Source of the DNA: Planococcus salinarum
GTDB lineage: Bacteria > Bacillota > Bacilli > Bacillales_A > Planococcaceae
NCBI RefSeq assembly: GCF_007004625.1
Contig: NZ_VIFV01000009.1
Location: forward strand, 1 to 64,000
Length of the DNA stretch: 64,000 nucleotides
Direction: 5' to 3'
Of this stretch, positions 1 to 8,994 are shown piece by piece; position 1 is the stretch's first letter, and each line of letters opens with the position of its first letter. The position numbers and the translations under genes were made by a program. The notes beneath the pieces are model-generated. The model did no database searches. It was not told the DNA's origin and saw only the letters and a program-made list of their open reading frames with translations.

Positions 1-51
1 GGGCTCAAAAGTCTGGTAGCACGTTATGAAACTTTGCGTTATGCATCTTAA
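1..51 (+). CDS. Group II intron reverse transcriptase/maturase, C-terminal end (partial)
   Basis: The first 16 codons of the window read GLKSLVARYETLRYAS followed by TAA. This resembles the usual C-terminus of LtrA-type maturases, which often end in a S-L-x-x-R-Y-x-x-L-R-like run just before intron domain V. The rest of the gene lies outside the window. The protein would splice the intron RNA and reverse-transcribe it during retrohoming. The identification rests mainly on the intron RNA domains that follow immediately, since 16 codons alone would not be enough. Confidence 0.7.
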   Translation, partial: GLKSLVARYETLRYAS

Positions 52-125
52 TTGAACCGCCGTATACCGAACGGTACGTACGGTGGTGTGAGAGGTCGGG
101 AGTTAATCGCTCCCTCCTACTCGAT
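1..125 (+). mobile_element. Group II intron, 3' end (domains V and VI)
   Basis: Positions 54-87 form a domain V-like hairpin: GAACCGCC pairs with GGTGGT, with an inner CGTA/TACG part and a GAAC-type tip. Positions 88-124 form a domain VI-like hairpin (GGTCGGGAG / CTCCCTCC). The probable 3' splice boundary is after ...CTACTCGAT near 125. The maturase stop lies 2 nt before domain V. The compact 34-nt domain V suggests a bacterial (possibly class C) intron. Class C introns usually insert just after terminator hairpins, but the 5' end is outside the window so this cannot be checked. Confidence 0.85.
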
Positions 126-321
126 TTCGGAGAAGTGTACTTTTACAAACGGTTTTATTGTTAGTATAAGAGGTGCTTAAGTGATGGGAATTAATGTTAA
201 TATAAGTATATGAAATTTTTGAAGATTTAAATGTAAGAAAAGTGCAGTTAAATTAAATCCATAAACTTGAATTTATTTAATAAACGTACTTATCACTGAA
301 AAGAGAGAAGGGAAAAGCCCA

Positions 322-1008
322 ATGGCGAGAGAAACAGAGATTGTCTTAGTGGGAACATATCACTTTGCTTACCAAGAGGACGTCCTACAGGATAAGCAGG
401 CTGAAATTTTAGAACTGGTTGATTTTCTCGCAGGTTTTGAACCGAGCAAAGTTGCTGTGGAGTGGGAAAGAAGTGAGCAGGAAGAGTTAAACAAGGGGTA
501 CACCAAGAGCGAAGAAAATTATGTAATGAATGAAATCGAACAAGTAGGATTCAGACTAGCAACTAAACTGGATCATAAAAAAGTTTTTGCGGTCAATTGG
601 GCTGGGCCATTAACTCAAGAGGAAATGATGGCACTTAATCAATCGATTCAAGAAAATTATCCTGGTGTTTTACAAGGTGTAGAGGCATTCAGCGAAAAAA
701 GTGCTGCACTTAGTCCTGAAAAGACGTTACTTGAATCTTATCGCAACCTCAATAACCAAGAATTGACCAAGGAATTGGAACAAATGTATCTTTCCTTTTC
801 AGCTGTTGAAAAAAACGGTCTGAATATCGGTGTATCTTTCTTAAGCAAGTGGATTGAAAGGGAATTGGTCATTGTAAAAAACATTAGTGAGATTTTAGAA
901 AAACCAAAAGAACGGATTTTATTGGTAGTGGGTGGAGATCATCTTTGGATGCTAAAAAAACTATTTGAAGGAAAAGGATGGAGAGTAATCAATCCATTTG
1001 AGAAATGA
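322..1008 (+). CDS. DUF5694 family protein (TraB/EreA-like fold)
   Basis: The 228-residue product starts MARETEIVLVGTYHFAYQED. The G-T-Y-H-F signature close to the N-terminus, the A-V-E-W-E segment near residue 47 and the C-terminal V-V-G-G-D-H-L-W motif are what is seen in DUF5694 proteins, which resemble the TraB/GumN/EreA hydrolase-like superfamily. There is no signal peptide or membrane segment, so a cytoplasmic location is inferred. The start is an ATG preceded by GAGAGAAGGGAAAAG. It is a single gene, with AT-rich sequence on both sides and the group II intron end upstream. Its biochemical function is not established; histidine residues in GTYHF and GGDH could be metal ligands or catalytic. 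Confidence 0.7.
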   Translation: MARETEIVLVGTYHFAYQEDVLQDKQAEILELVDFLAGFEPSKVAVEWERSEQEELNKGYTKSEENYVMNEIEQVGFRLATKLDHKKVFAVNWAGPLTQEEMMALNQSIQENYPGVLQGVEAFSEKSAALSPEKTLLESYRNLNNQELTKELEQMYLSFSAVEKNGLNIGVSFLSKWIERELVIVKNISEILEKPKERILLVVGGDHLWMLKKLFEGKGWRVINPFEK

Positions 1009-1195
1009 ATTTAGTATCAGTTGAAAGTAACTTATTGGTAAGTAAGTTACATTCAGAATACTAATTACAACGAACTTTGAAGAGCGACGAGAGAAAGGGG
1101 ATTTTCTAGAAAAAATTATACATTCAATAGGCTATTCCGTATGGTTTTAAACTGAGATTTTGAATGGATAGTCTAAAGGTAAGGGGGCAAATCTT

Positions 1196-2044
1196 ATGAT
1201 GTGGGAAAGAAACCTGATTACCACTGTTCGTGGAGAATTTGAAGTGTTTGCAAAAGGGGAGGGAACTCCCTTGTGCGTCACTCATCATTATTCGGAGTTC
1301 AATGAAACAGGGGATTACTTTGCAGAGTCTTTTACCCAGAGAAACCGAGTATATCTAGTCAATTTAAGAGAAGCTGGAAGTTCTGAGAAGGCGGTTCATC
1401 CTTATCAATTAAGCATGCTGGAGACCATTCTGGACTTGGAAGCGATTCGTGAATCCTTAGCCCTGGATCAATGGGGATTTGCTGGACATTCAACCGGCGG
1501 CATGCTGGGGGTTATTTATGGCATTTATTTTTCAGACAAGCTTAGCTTCAACGTGATCGTTGGCGCAGCAGCACGGGAATATATGACTTTTTCGAATGAT
1601 TGCATCTACAATCCGGAACATCCCCACTTTTCTAGAATGCAGGAACTGATGGACAGCTTAAAACACCCCAATTTGTCGGTAGAGAAAAAAAGAGACTTGA
1701 AGGTGCAAAGGACCAAACTGTCTTTATACTACCCAGACAAGTATGAAGAGTACTTTTCACTGGATATCAGTAAAGGGATGTCGGCTATCCGGCTAAATTT
1801 CTTCAGCAGAGAAGTACATATTTTTGACGTAACCAAGAAACTGCCGATGATCACCACCCCTACCCTGGTTATTTGCGGAAGGCACGATGTGCAATGCCCT
1901 ATCGAATATTCGAAAGAAATGGGAGAATCGATTCCCAATGCAACGTTGGCCATCTTTGATCGAAGCAATCATTATCCTTTTTTAGAGGAAGCTGACCAAT
2001 TTTATGCGACCTATCTTTCATTTGTAGAAGGTTTAGCAAAATGA
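1196..2044 (+). CDS. Alpha/beta hydrolase
   Basis: The 282-residue protein has the alpha/beta-hydrolase arrangement. The nucleophile elbow G-H-S-T-G-G is near residue 98, the acid is in C-G-R-H-D-V-Q-C-P near residue 228, and the base is in S-N-H-Y-P-F near residue 258. Length and motif order fit proline iminopeptidase-like or lactonase/esterase-like soluble hydrolases, and the substrate cannot be named. A GGGGG-rich ribosome site precedes two consecutive ATG codons; either could be used. No signal peptide is visible. It stands alone, about 190 nt after the DUF5694 gene, and is not obviously co-regulated with it. Confidence 0.85.
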   Translation: MMWERNLITTVRGEFEVFAKGEGTPLCVTHHYSEFNETGDYFAESFTQRNRVYLVNLREAGSSEKAVHPYQLSMLETILDLEAIRESLALDQWGFAGHSTGGMLGVIYGIYFSDKLSFNVIVGAAAREYMTFSNDCIYNPEHPHFSRMQELMDSLKHPNLSVEKKRDLKVQRTKLSLYYPDKYEEYFSLDISKGMSAIRLNFFSREVHIFDVTKKLPMITTPTLVICGRHDVQCPIEYSKEMGESIPNATLAIFDRSNHYPFLEEADQFYATYLSFVEGLAK

Positions 2045-2261
2045 AAGCAGTTAGTTTACATATCATGATGTTAACAGTAGCTGGCACAAATCTTGCACAT
2101 AATAATAAGAACCCAGAAATCCTAGTATAAAAGGTTGCTGGATTCTTAAAAGTTATGCGTAAAATAAAGCTCGAAATTGATGCAAGTTTTTTTAAAAAGT
2201 AACACGCTTTTACACGGACGAAAAAACCAAGGTAGATTGGTAAAATTGGACTTCTAATCAG

Positions 2262-2303
2262 ACAGCAAAGAAAAGCCGAAGCGATAGTATCGCCTCGGCT
2301 TTT
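2262..2303 (-). terminator. Intrinsic terminator of the YibE/F gene
   Basis: An AAAAGCCGAGGCGAT/ATCGCTTCGGCTTTT stem followed by a T-rich run on the minus strand lies directly after the stop at 2305. The preceding plus-strand hydrolase gene may share it. Confidence 0.85.
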
Positions 2304-2304
2304 C

Positions 2305-3513
2305 TTATGCGCCTGTACTCCGGTCGCCTACAATAATCGTAGAATCTTGTTTTATTTTTACCTCCTGCTTACTTAAAAGCAAGGCTGAAATCAATGCAGT
2401 AATCGGAATGGCAAGAACGAGACCAATGCTCCCGGCAAGTGTCCTCAGTATCTCAACCCCAAAGAACTCCATCTGGATCAATTCTCCGTAAGGATATTCA
2501 TAGGCATACATTAATAAAAGAATTGGGAGGGAAGCACCCACATAAGCTAAAATCAGGGTATTCGCCATTGTGCCCATTATGTCCCCGCCTATGTTCATTC
2601 CGGATTTAAACAGCTCTTTAAATGACGCCTTTTTGTGATTACGTTTTACTTCCTCAAGCGATGAAGCGATCGAAATAGCAACATCCATTACAGCGCCCAG
2701 TGCTCCGATAATAATCCCGGCAAGCAGCAGGCCGGAAAGGTCAATCGGACTTTCCTGCTCCAACATACTAAGCATCACCTCTTCTTCACCATGAAAACCG
2801 GACAGGTTCATCAGCATCATGAAAACAACGGAAATAAGAGCTGCCGAGCCCAATCCGCCCACCGTTCCGATAATAGCAGCAAGCGTTTTACGGGAAAAAC
2901 CGCTAACAATCAAAAAGGTTAAAGCCGTTACAATCGCTCCGGTAACGAGTGCAAGCAAAACAGGATTATGTCCTTCCAGTAAATAAGGAATCATAAATTT
3001 AAAGAGAATGAATATGGTCAGTCCTAAAGTTATAACGGATTTGACACCTTTCATCTTTCCGAAGAGGATTAAAAGTGCAATGAAAAGCCCGACAAGGATA
3101 TAGGACGGATAATCCCGGGCGTAATCTACGGGAGAGGCAAAGGCTATTTCCCCATTTTCAACCTGAAACCGGACGGTAATCCTGTCACCTTCTTCAAACC
3201 AGAAGTTGCTGGTTGCGTAGTAGGTGTCTGCGTAATTGTAGCCTGTGACTTCTATCTCCCGGCCTTTAAATTCTCCTGATAAAATCTCTACATTTAAATG
3301 TTGAAATTCTCTTTCCGCTTGAGTCATTTCATCCAGTTCTGTTCCTTCTTCTATGATTTCAAGGACACGGGCGGTTGTGCTGACCGAATCCGGAATGTTT
3401 TCCTGCATCATTTCCTCATCGCCAGGGTTCGCCGGCGGGGGCGTAACGGTTGCAAGAGCAGTAGAAGGGATTGTAAGAAAGGTGAATAAAATGAGCGTGA
3501 GTAGTCTAAGCAT
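2305..3513 (-). CDS. YibE/F family multi-pass membrane protein
   Basis: The 402-residue product begins with a signal-like hydrophobic segment (MLRLLTLILFTFLTIPSTALA). An extracytoplasmic domain of about 110 residues follows, then a membrane domain with roughly seven or eight segments starting near residue 140 (YILVGLFIALLILFGKMKG). This order and the F-x-x-G-M-N-I-G-G-D-I-M-G-T-M-A-N-T-L motif match YibE/F proteins, whose function is not settled. The ATG is preceded by AAGGAG at a rather long spacing of about 12 nt. It is monocistronic. Neighbouring genes give no clue to its role. Confidence 0.8.
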   Translation of the reverse strand: MLRLLTLILFTFLTIPSTALATVTPPPANPGDEEMMQENIPDSVSTTARVLEIIEEGTELDEMTQAEREFQHLNVEILSGEFKGREIEVTGYNYADTYYATSNFWFEEGDRITVRFQVENGEIAFASPVDYARDYPSYILVGLFIALLILFGKMKGVKSVITLGLTIFILFKFMIPYLLEGHNPVLLALVTGAIVTALTFLIVSGFSRKTLAAIIGTVGGLGSAALISVVFMMLMNLSGFHGEEEVMLSMLEQESPIDLSGLLLAGIIIGALGAVMDVAISIASSLEEVKRNHKKASFKELFKSGMNIGGDIMGTMANTLILAYVGASLPILLLMYAYEYPYGELIQMEFFGVEILRTLAGSIGLVLAIPITALISALLLSKQEVKIKQDSTIIVGDRSTGA

Positions 3514-3878
3514 TAGGTCTATGCGCTCCTTTGTGCGTGTTAGTCGTTTGGTGCGCTCTTATTATAGCAAAGGATTGGGGGCACTAGTCCAGTAAATTTA
3601 AAAGGGGATATAAGGAAGAGGTATTTGTTATCTTCTTCCTTTATTAATCTGATAAAATGTATGGTTTATAGTTGGATAACTACAAGTATAGTGAAGTGAA
3701 AAAAGAGAATATGAATATCAGAAAAGGATTGCACCTATCTTCTTGAACATTTCAGGAATAGACACTTATGGTTGCCTATATATTTACTGACGGGTGCGAG
3801 TGTTCATTCAAAGCAATTTTCTCTTTTATTCCTCATATTCTTTCTATAGAATTAGAAATTAATCGGAGGGTATACTTA

Positions 3879-4832
3879 ATGTTTTTGGCTCTATTGGGAA
3901 TAAGTATCGGGATTGGTTTAGCTATGCAGACAGCTGTCAACTCCCAGTTAAGAAAGTTTGTTGAATCACCATTTGAAGCATCCATGATTTCATTCATCGT
4001 TGGAACGGCATTCTTGGCCGTTGCCATGGTGTTCAGCAGTACGCCACTCGGGATTCCGCTGGATACTATTGCCGATCTGCCGGTGTGGATTTGGTTTGGA
4101 GGGGTTTTTGGGGTCATTGGCTTAACAACCAGTATTTTATTGTTCGCCAAAATAGGAAGTATACAAGCATCCGTCATGCCTATACTGGGTATGATTGTGA
4201 TGGGGATGCTGATAGATAATTTTGGATGGTTTAACTCATTGGAACAGCCGTTTACACCCAATCGATTGATCGGCGTTATTTTACTTGTAATCGGAATTTT
4301 TCTAACTGTTGCGCTACCAGCAATAATTTCCAGACGGCATAATAACGTGACTGAACAGGTGTTGGCTAAAGAACGCAGTGAAGGACAATGGCATTGGCGT
4401 TTGCTCGGAGTTGGAGCGGGAATGCTTATGGCCACTCAGGCAGCGGTCAATGGACAGTTGGGGACTGTACTGGGCTCACCGATTCATGCAGCGTTTGTTT
4501 CATTTTTTACGGGCGCTTCAATATTAATCCTCATTGTCGGATTTAAATATCGATCATTTTCAAGCATTAAAAAACCAGTTGAGCAAAAAGCGCCCTGGTG
4601 GATTTGGTCCGGTGGTTTGCTCGGAGGAACATACATATTGATGAATGTTTATCTCGTTGGCCAAATAGGTACCGGTCCAACGGTTATATTGGCCTTGTTC
4701 GGGCAACTGACCGGCAGTCTTTTAGTGGAACGTTTTGGTCTGCTGGGGTCTAACAGAGGCGAGATTACGACGCTTCATGTTTTGGGTTTAGTCATTATGC
4801 TGGCCGGGATCATTTTTATACAGCTGTTATAA
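3879..4832 (+). CDS. YdcZ-type (DUF606) DMT family transporter, duplicated domain
   Basis: The 317-residue protein contains two homologous halves of about 150 residues. Each begins with a similar pattern: G-L-A-M-Q-T-A-V-N-S-Q-L near residue 12 and M-A-T-Q-A-A-V-N-G-Q-L near residue 183. These are the hallmarks of fused YdcZ/DUF606 membrane proteins in the drug/metabolite transporter superfamily, with about ten transmembrane helices in total. The chosen ATG has CGGAGGG eight bases upstream. An in-frame longer form would start at 3768, but it lacks a ribosome site and adds a non-conserved leader. The transported substrate is unknown. Confidence 0.85.
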   Translation: MFLALLGISIGIGLAMQTAVNSQLRKFVESPFEASMISFIVGTAFLAVAMVFSSTPLGIPLDTIADLPVWIWFGGVFGVIGLTTSILLFAKIGSIQASVMPILGMIVMGMLIDNFGWFNSLEQPFTPNRLIGVILLVIGIFLTVALPAIISRRHNNVTEQVLAKERSEGQWHWRLLGVGAGMLMATQAAVNGQLGTVLGSPIHAAFVSFFTGASILILIVGFKYRSFSSIKKPVEQKAPWWIWSGGLLGGTYILMNVYLVGQIGTGPTVILALFGQLTGSLLVERFGLLGSNRGEITTLHVLGLVIMLAGIIFIQLL

Positions 4833-4842
4833 GAAATGAAAA

Positions 4843-4873
4843 AACGGACGCTCCCGCTAAAGGGGCGTCCGTT
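4843..4873. terminator. Bidirectional terminator between convergent DMT and msrA genes
   Basis: The stem CGGACGCTCC / GGGGCGTCCG is flanked by A-rich and T-rich runs and sits between two convergent stop codons 45 nt apart, so it can serve both genes. Confidence 0.8.
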
Positions 4874-4877
4874 GACG

Positions 4878-5414
4878 TTATTTTCCGGCTTTTTCCGGTT
4901 CCCAAACTGCATTCAGAAACTCATCTCTTCCGGAATTGGCGCGGTCTTCTTCGTAATGATCCGCGCTTTTTTTATAATAATCCTGGTGGTAATCTTCTGC
5001 CGCATAAAACGGAGTGGCGTCAAGAATTTCCGTATTCACCGGTTTTGTATAGCGTCCGCTGGCATCCAGCGCCTCCTTTGACTGCTCAGCCAGTGTGCGC
5101 TGCTGCTCATTATGAACGAAAATTGCCGGTTTGTACTGCTCACCGCGGTCCTGGAATTGCCCTTCATTGTCTGTCGGATCGATTTGCTGCCAGTAAATAT
5201 CCAGCAGCTGTTCATATGGAAAAAGCGCTGGGTCAAACGTAATTTCCACCACTTCCAAATGTCCGGTTGTGCCGGTTTTTACCTGTTCATAGCTCGGATT
5301 TTCCACATGGCCGCCTGTGTAACCGGAAACCACTCCTTCGATTCCTTCAAACTGATCGAAAGGCTTTACCATGCACCAGAAGCAGCCGCCTGCGAATGTC
5401 GCTTTCTCCATCAT
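4878..5414 (-). CDS. msrA: Peptide-methionine (S)-S-oxide reductase MsrA
   Basis: This enzyme reduces methionine S-sulfoxide in proteins and free methionine, a cytoplasmic repair reaction recycled by thioredoxin. The active-site motif G-C-F-W-C lies at residues 9-13, followed by the typical Y-T-G-G-H and E-D-Y-H-Q-D-Y segments. The length of 178 residues is normal for a stand-alone MsrA without a fused MsrB. AGGAGG lies six bases before the chosen ATG ATG start; a further upstream ATG would place that ribosome site inside the gene. The gene is monocistronic here, and repeat copy A lies about 100 nt upstream of it. Confidence 0.95.
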   Translation of the reverse strand: MMEKATFAGGCFWCMVKPFDQFEGIEGVVSGYTGGHVENPSYEQVKTGTTGHLEVVEITFDPALFPYEQLLDIYWQQIDPTDNEGQFQDRGEQYKPAIFVHNEQQRTLAEQSKEALDASGRYTKPVNTEILDATPFYAAEDYHQDYYKKSADHYEEDRANSGRDEFLNAVWEPEKAGK

Positions 5415-5520
5415 ACTATCTCCTCCTGTCACTCATAAAAGAAATAGTACCACTGCAACTGTTTACAGACAATAAAATTGTTTATACTGTAAGAAGATAA
5501 GTAATATTTCTTCTTTCATC

Positions 5521-5862
5521 GATATTCCGCAAAACAGCTTGCTTGCCAAAACCCGTGCTCCTGCATCGCTGCGCTAGCTTCGTCGCAAAGAGCCGGCCTT
5601 GCAGGCTACGGCCAACTCTTGGCTCGCGCCGAGCTAACTCGGTCTCGTTTCACTTCGCCCGAGTGGATCTCGCCCTTCGTCGGCATCCGCCTGCTCCCCA
5701 TGGCGTCTGCGCTGTTTTACTCCATATCTAAGATACTCTCTTAATCAAAGCTACTTTCTCAGCGCCGGCGCGTTCCAGGACTGGGCGAAGCAATAAGACG
5801 AGTGCTCTTCTCGGCTTATTGCGGGAGCCTTGTCCAGAGCGCCGAAGCGATTTATAAATCTA
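5521..5862 (+). repeat. Dispersed GATAT-core repeat, copy A
   Basis: The core (5521-5728) starts GATATTCCGCAAAACAGC and ends GCTGTTTTACTCCATATC, so its ends are inverted. Internal blocks (GTGCTCCTGCATCG, CTTCGTCGCAAAG, CCGAGTGGATCTCGCC) recur in the other copies. A right-hand tail (GCGCCGGCGCG, GAGTGCTCTTCTCGGC) matching copies B, D and E continues to about 5862. The outer AGTTGAACTAA end is missing. Open frames inside it are not coding. The whole gap from 5415 to 5943 is otherwise empty. Confidence 0.8.
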
Positions 5863-5943
5863 AATCTAAGAATACCACCAGAAACTTCTGCAAAGTCCAT
5901 GCGTCTTCTTTTTGCATGGTCAATAGAAAGGAATGTGTCAAAA

Positions 5944-6888
5944 ATGGAAGAAGAACGACAACTTAGAGGAAAGCGCCGCAAAAAAAGACGGTTCAGAAAA
6001 AGGGGGATTCTGCTTCTGCTGCTGATCGTGATGCTTGCCATCGGCGCGTATTTTTTCGTGCAATACCAGAGTGGCAAGAAATTGGCTGAAGAGTCGGATC
6101 TGCCGGAAGTGGAATTCAATAATGACGAAGCAAATGAAGGCTATGAAAATATCCTGGTGCTGGGTGTCGATTCGCGCGGTGAAGAAAAGTCACGTACGGA
6201 TACGATGATGCTCGTTGCGCACAACAAGGAAACAAACGATGTAAAAGTTGTATCGTTCATGCGGGATATCTATGCAGATATACCGGGTTACCAATCCTAT
6301 AAACTGAATACCGCCTTTTATCTTGGGGGCGCCGATCTGCTTGCGGACACGCTGCGCAATATGTTCGGGGTGGAAATTCATCATTACGCATTAGTCGATT
6401 TTTCAAGCTTTGAAAAACTGGTCGATATTGCCGCACCAAACGGCGTGGAAATCGATGTTGAAAAGGACATGTCCGAACTGATCGGTGTTTCACTTACGCA
6501 GGGCCAACAGCGCCTGAACGGCAAGGAATTACTGGGCTATGCGCGCTTCCGGGCTGACAGCGAAGGGGATTTTGGCCGTGTTCGCAGGCAGCAGCAAGTA
6601 ATCGCAGCGCTGAAGGATGAACTGGTCAGCGTTTCCACCATCCCGAAATTCCCGAAATTGGCCGGTGCAGCACAGGGCTATGTCCAAACGGATATGCCGC
6701 TGCTCGATCAGGTGAAATTGGCGACGAATATGGCCAGCGGTGGAACGGAAGGAATTGAGAGGCTTACGATTCCTGTGGAGAACAGTTACAGTAATGCCAG
6801 CTATCCGCAGGCCGGCTCGGTGCTGGAAATTGATATCGAGCAGAACCGCCAGGCGTTAAGTGAATTTCTGGAACAGCCTTTACAATAA
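5944..6888 (+). CDS. LytR-CpsA-Psr (LCP) family cell-wall glycopolymer transferase
   Basis: LCP enzymes attach wall teichoic acid or other undecaprenyl-linked polymers to peptidoglycan outside the membrane. The 314-residue product has a basic N-terminus (RGKRRKKRRFRKRG), one membrane anchor at about residues 20-41, and an LCP domain with L-V-L-G-V-D-S-R-G, R-T-D-T-M-M, and R-F-R-A-D-S-E-G-D-F-G-R, which contain the conserved arginines and aspartates. The ATG at 5944 has GAAAGGAA ahead of it; longer in-frame starts would run into repeat copy A and are rejected. It is probably a TagT/TagU/TagV-like paralogue, but which one cannot be told. It is transcribed alone or together with the AI-2E family gene 60 nt downstream. 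Confidence 0.9.
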   Translation: MEEERQLRGKRRKKRRFRKRGILLLLLIVMLAIGAYFFVQYQSGKKLAEESDLPEVEFNNDEANEGYENILVLGVDSRGEEKSRTDTMMLVAHNKETNDVKVVSFMRDIYADIPGYQSYKLNTAFYLGGADLLADTLRNMFGVEIHHYALVDFSSFEKLVDIAAPNGVEIDVEKDMSELIGVSLTQGQQRLNGKELLGYARFRADSEGDFGRVRRQQQVIAALKDELVSVSTIPKFPKLAGAAQGYVQTDMPLLDQVKLATNMASGGTEGIERLTIPVENSYSNASYPQAGSVLEIDIEQNRQALSEFLEQPLQ

Positions 6889-6948
6889 AAAATTCTGAAA
6901 ATATGATAAAATAGAGTGGAATAGCCTAAAGGGAAAGTAGGTCGCGCC

Positions 6949-8139
6949 ATGGAACCAGAACAAAAGCCATCCTTTTTTGAAACGAATTATATAAGGTTTC
7001 TTGGGGGCAGAAATACATTATTCACCTTAATCGCTTTAGTGTTGATCGGCGCAGTCATCTTTTTATTCAGGGAAGTTTCCTTCATATTCAATCCGCTGAG
7101 CGTATTCATGAAGACAGTCGTGCTTCCCGTCACTTTGGCGATGATCTTTTATTATCTGCTAAGGCCTGTTCTGCGGCTGCTTGAACGATTTCGCATCAAG
7201 AGAATATGGGGCATCCTCATCATTTTCCTGGGTGTCATCGGATTAATTACGCTGGTCACATTTCTGATCCTGCCTTTTTTAAGGGAGCAGTTCCAAATGT
7301 TGATCGACGAATTTCCGCAGTATTTCAACCAATTATTGATGGACGTCGATGTATTTCTCCGTTCCTCATTTTTGGGCAGTTATTATACGGGTTCCAACTT
7401 TGATATCGATCAATTGATGGATACCCTGCCAGCCAATTTGGCCGGCATTCTGCAGGACACGATCACCAGCATCGTTACCGGTATTACAGGATTCCTGTCG
7501 ACGATTACGAGTTTTATCCTGTCGATCGTCATCGTTCCATTCATTCTGTTTTATTTGCTGAAGGATGGGGAAAAGCTTCCTGAATATATACTGAAGCTGT
7601 TGCCGCCCCGTTTCCGTGATGAAACAAGGGAGGTATTCGGGGAAGCGGACCAGCAACTGAGCGCATACATCCAAGGACAGTTGATTGTCGCGTTTCTGAT
7701 TGGGGTAATGGTATATATCGGCTTCCTGATTATCGGAATGGACTATGCGCTGCTTCTGGGCGTACTGGCGATGTTCACCAGCGTGGTGCCGTACATCGGC
7801 CCTGCAATCGCCATTACTCCAGCCGTCATCATTGCACTGGTCACTTCACCGTTCATGCTGGTGAAGCTGGCGATTGTCTGGACGGTGGTCCAGGTGGTGG
7901 AAGGAAACGTCATTTCTCCGCAGGTCATGGGGAAAACGCTGTATATCCATCCAGTCACCATCATTTTTGTGCTCCTGACCGCCGGTTCGTTATTCGGTGT
8001 GGCGGGGGTTATCCTCGGGATTCCGGCGTACGCCATCCTGCGTGTTCTGGTGACCCATATATTCAAATTGTTCAAACGGAGATACAATCGACATGAACCA
8101 ACACTCGACAATCATTATGATTATACGGAATTGCATTAA
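6949..8139 (+). CDS. AI-2E family transporter (PerM/YdbI-like)
   Basis: The 396-residue membrane protein shows the family's usual pattern: hydrophobic segments at about 24-44, 56-76, 83-105, then a soluble stretch to residue 165, then five or so helices with the conserved G-V-A-G-V-I-L-G-I-P-A-Y-A region near residue 350. Members are called AI-2E family transporters, but functions differ (autoinducer export, Na/H exchange), so the substrate is not assigned. GTAGGT lies before the ATG. A likely -10 (GATAAAAT) sits in the 60-nt gap after the LCP gene, so it may have its own promoter. Confidence 0.85.
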   Translation: MEPEQKPSFFETNYIRFLGGRNTLFTLIALVLIGAVIFLFREVSFIFNPLSVFMKTVVLPVTLAMIFYYLLRPVLRLLERFRIKRIWGILIIFLGVIGLITLVTFLILPFLREQFQMLIDEFPQYFNQLLMDVDVFLRSSFLGSYYTGSNFDIDQLMDTLPANLAGILQDTITSIVTGITGFLSTITSFILSIVIVPFILFYLLKDGEKLPEYILKLLPPRFRDETREVFGEADQQLSAYIQGQLIVAFLIGVMVYIGFLIIGMDYALLLGVLAMFTSVVPYIGPAIAITPAVIIALVTSPFMLVKLAIVWTVVQVVEGNVISPQVMGKTLYIHPVTIIFVLLTAGSLFGVAGVILGIPAYAILRVLVTHIFKLFKRRYNRHEPTLDNHYDYTELH

Positions 8140-8200
8140 TCGTTTATAGTAAAGTAATAAGAGTGAATATTTTAATATAAATTTTGGAGGTTTCCGAGTT

Positions 8201-8620
8201 ATGAAATTCAAAGACTTTTTATCATCAATCGGCTTTGGTTCAATGAAAGTCGAAACAGTTGTGGAGCGACCGCATCTTGAAGAAGGAGAAACCTTGAATG
8301 GCACCATTTATTTCGAAGGGGGAGACTCTGATCAGGAAGTAGACTATGTGGAATTGCATGTCATCAAATTGATCGATGATTACCGGGAAGACAGTGACTT
8401 CGACATTATCGAAACTGTCATTTCAAAACAGTCGCTGGAATTTGCCGGATCCGTTAAATCGAAGGACACGGTCATGCAGCAATTTGAGATTGTGCCGGAT
8501 GAGCGCTGGCTGGTGGAAAACGAAAATGCACGCCTGATTTTGCGTACGATTGTTCATATCCGTGAGGGTGTGGATGTAAGGGATGAAGACGAGATTACAT
8601 ATGGGAAACTTGAGAGCTGA
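8201..8620 (+). CDS. Short Spo0M-like (arrestin-fold) protein
   Basis: The 139-residue sequence starts MKFKDFLSSIGFGSMKVETV and continues with the V-E-T-V, G-E-T-L-N-G-T-I-Y-F-E-G-G and Q-E-V-D-Y-V-E-L segments of Spo0M, the arrestin-like 'sporulation control' protein. B. subtilis Spo0M is roughly 250 residues long. This protein lacks the C-terminal half and stops cleanly at TGA inside a terminator hairpin, with no sign of downstream coding sequence. It is therefore either a natural short family member or an old truncation. The ribosome site TTGGAGG precedes the ATG. It lies 61 nt after the AI-2E family gene, on the same strand. Confidence 0.75.
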   Translation: MKFKDFLSSIGFGSMKVETVVERPHLEEGETLNGTIYFEGGDSDQEVDYVELHVIKLIDDYREDSDFDIIETVISKQSLEFAGSVKSKDTVMQQFEIVPDERWLVENENARLILRTIVHIREGVDVRDEDEITYGKLES

Positions 8621-8641
8621 TTTTTCAGCTCTTTTTTTTTC
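8612..8641 (+). terminator. Intrinsic terminator of the Spo0M-like gene
   Basis: GAGAGCTGA / TCAGCTC stem followed by ten T's; the stop codon lies within the stem. Confidence 0.9.
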
Positions 8642-8659
8642 TGTTTAAAATCATTATTT

Positions 8660-8964
8660 AAGTTGAACTAATAAACTGTAGTAGCCGATATTCCGCAAAG
8701 CAGCTAAGCTTGCCGCGGGCTTGCGTCGAGCTAACTCGGGCTATTCGCCCGAGTGGATCTCGCCACTTCGCTGGTCCCGCAGGCGTCTACGCTGTTTTGC
8801 TCCATATCTCTAGAGAGTTCTCTTAGCGCCGGCGCGGCTTAGAAGCAGACGAAGGCCGATGGAGCAAAAGACGAGTGCTCTTCTCGGCTTATTGCGGGAA
8901 CATATTCTTTGCCTTGCCAATAGTGCCGAAGAGATATCTAGAGAGAAGATCTTTAGTACAACTT
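8660..8964 (+). repeat. Dispersed GATAT-core repeat, copy B (full, with AGTTGAACTAA ends)
   Basis: The left end is AAGTTGAACTAATAA and the right end TTTAGTACAACTTAT, an imperfect inverted pair. The core begins GATATTCCGCAAAGCAGC (8687) and ends GCTGTTTTGCTCCATATC (8808). The right part contains AGCGCCGGCGCGGCTTAG and GAGTGCTCTTCTCGGC as in copies A, D and E. It has no coding capacity. Confidence 0.8.
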
Positions 8965-8994
8965 ATACAGTGTTCTGTTTTAGGTTTAAAAAAA

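Noticed and set aside
3610-3642. AAGGAAGA/TCTTCCTT hairpin before the DMT transporter
   Set aside because: Not followed by a proper T run and no gene to terminate; too weak to call.
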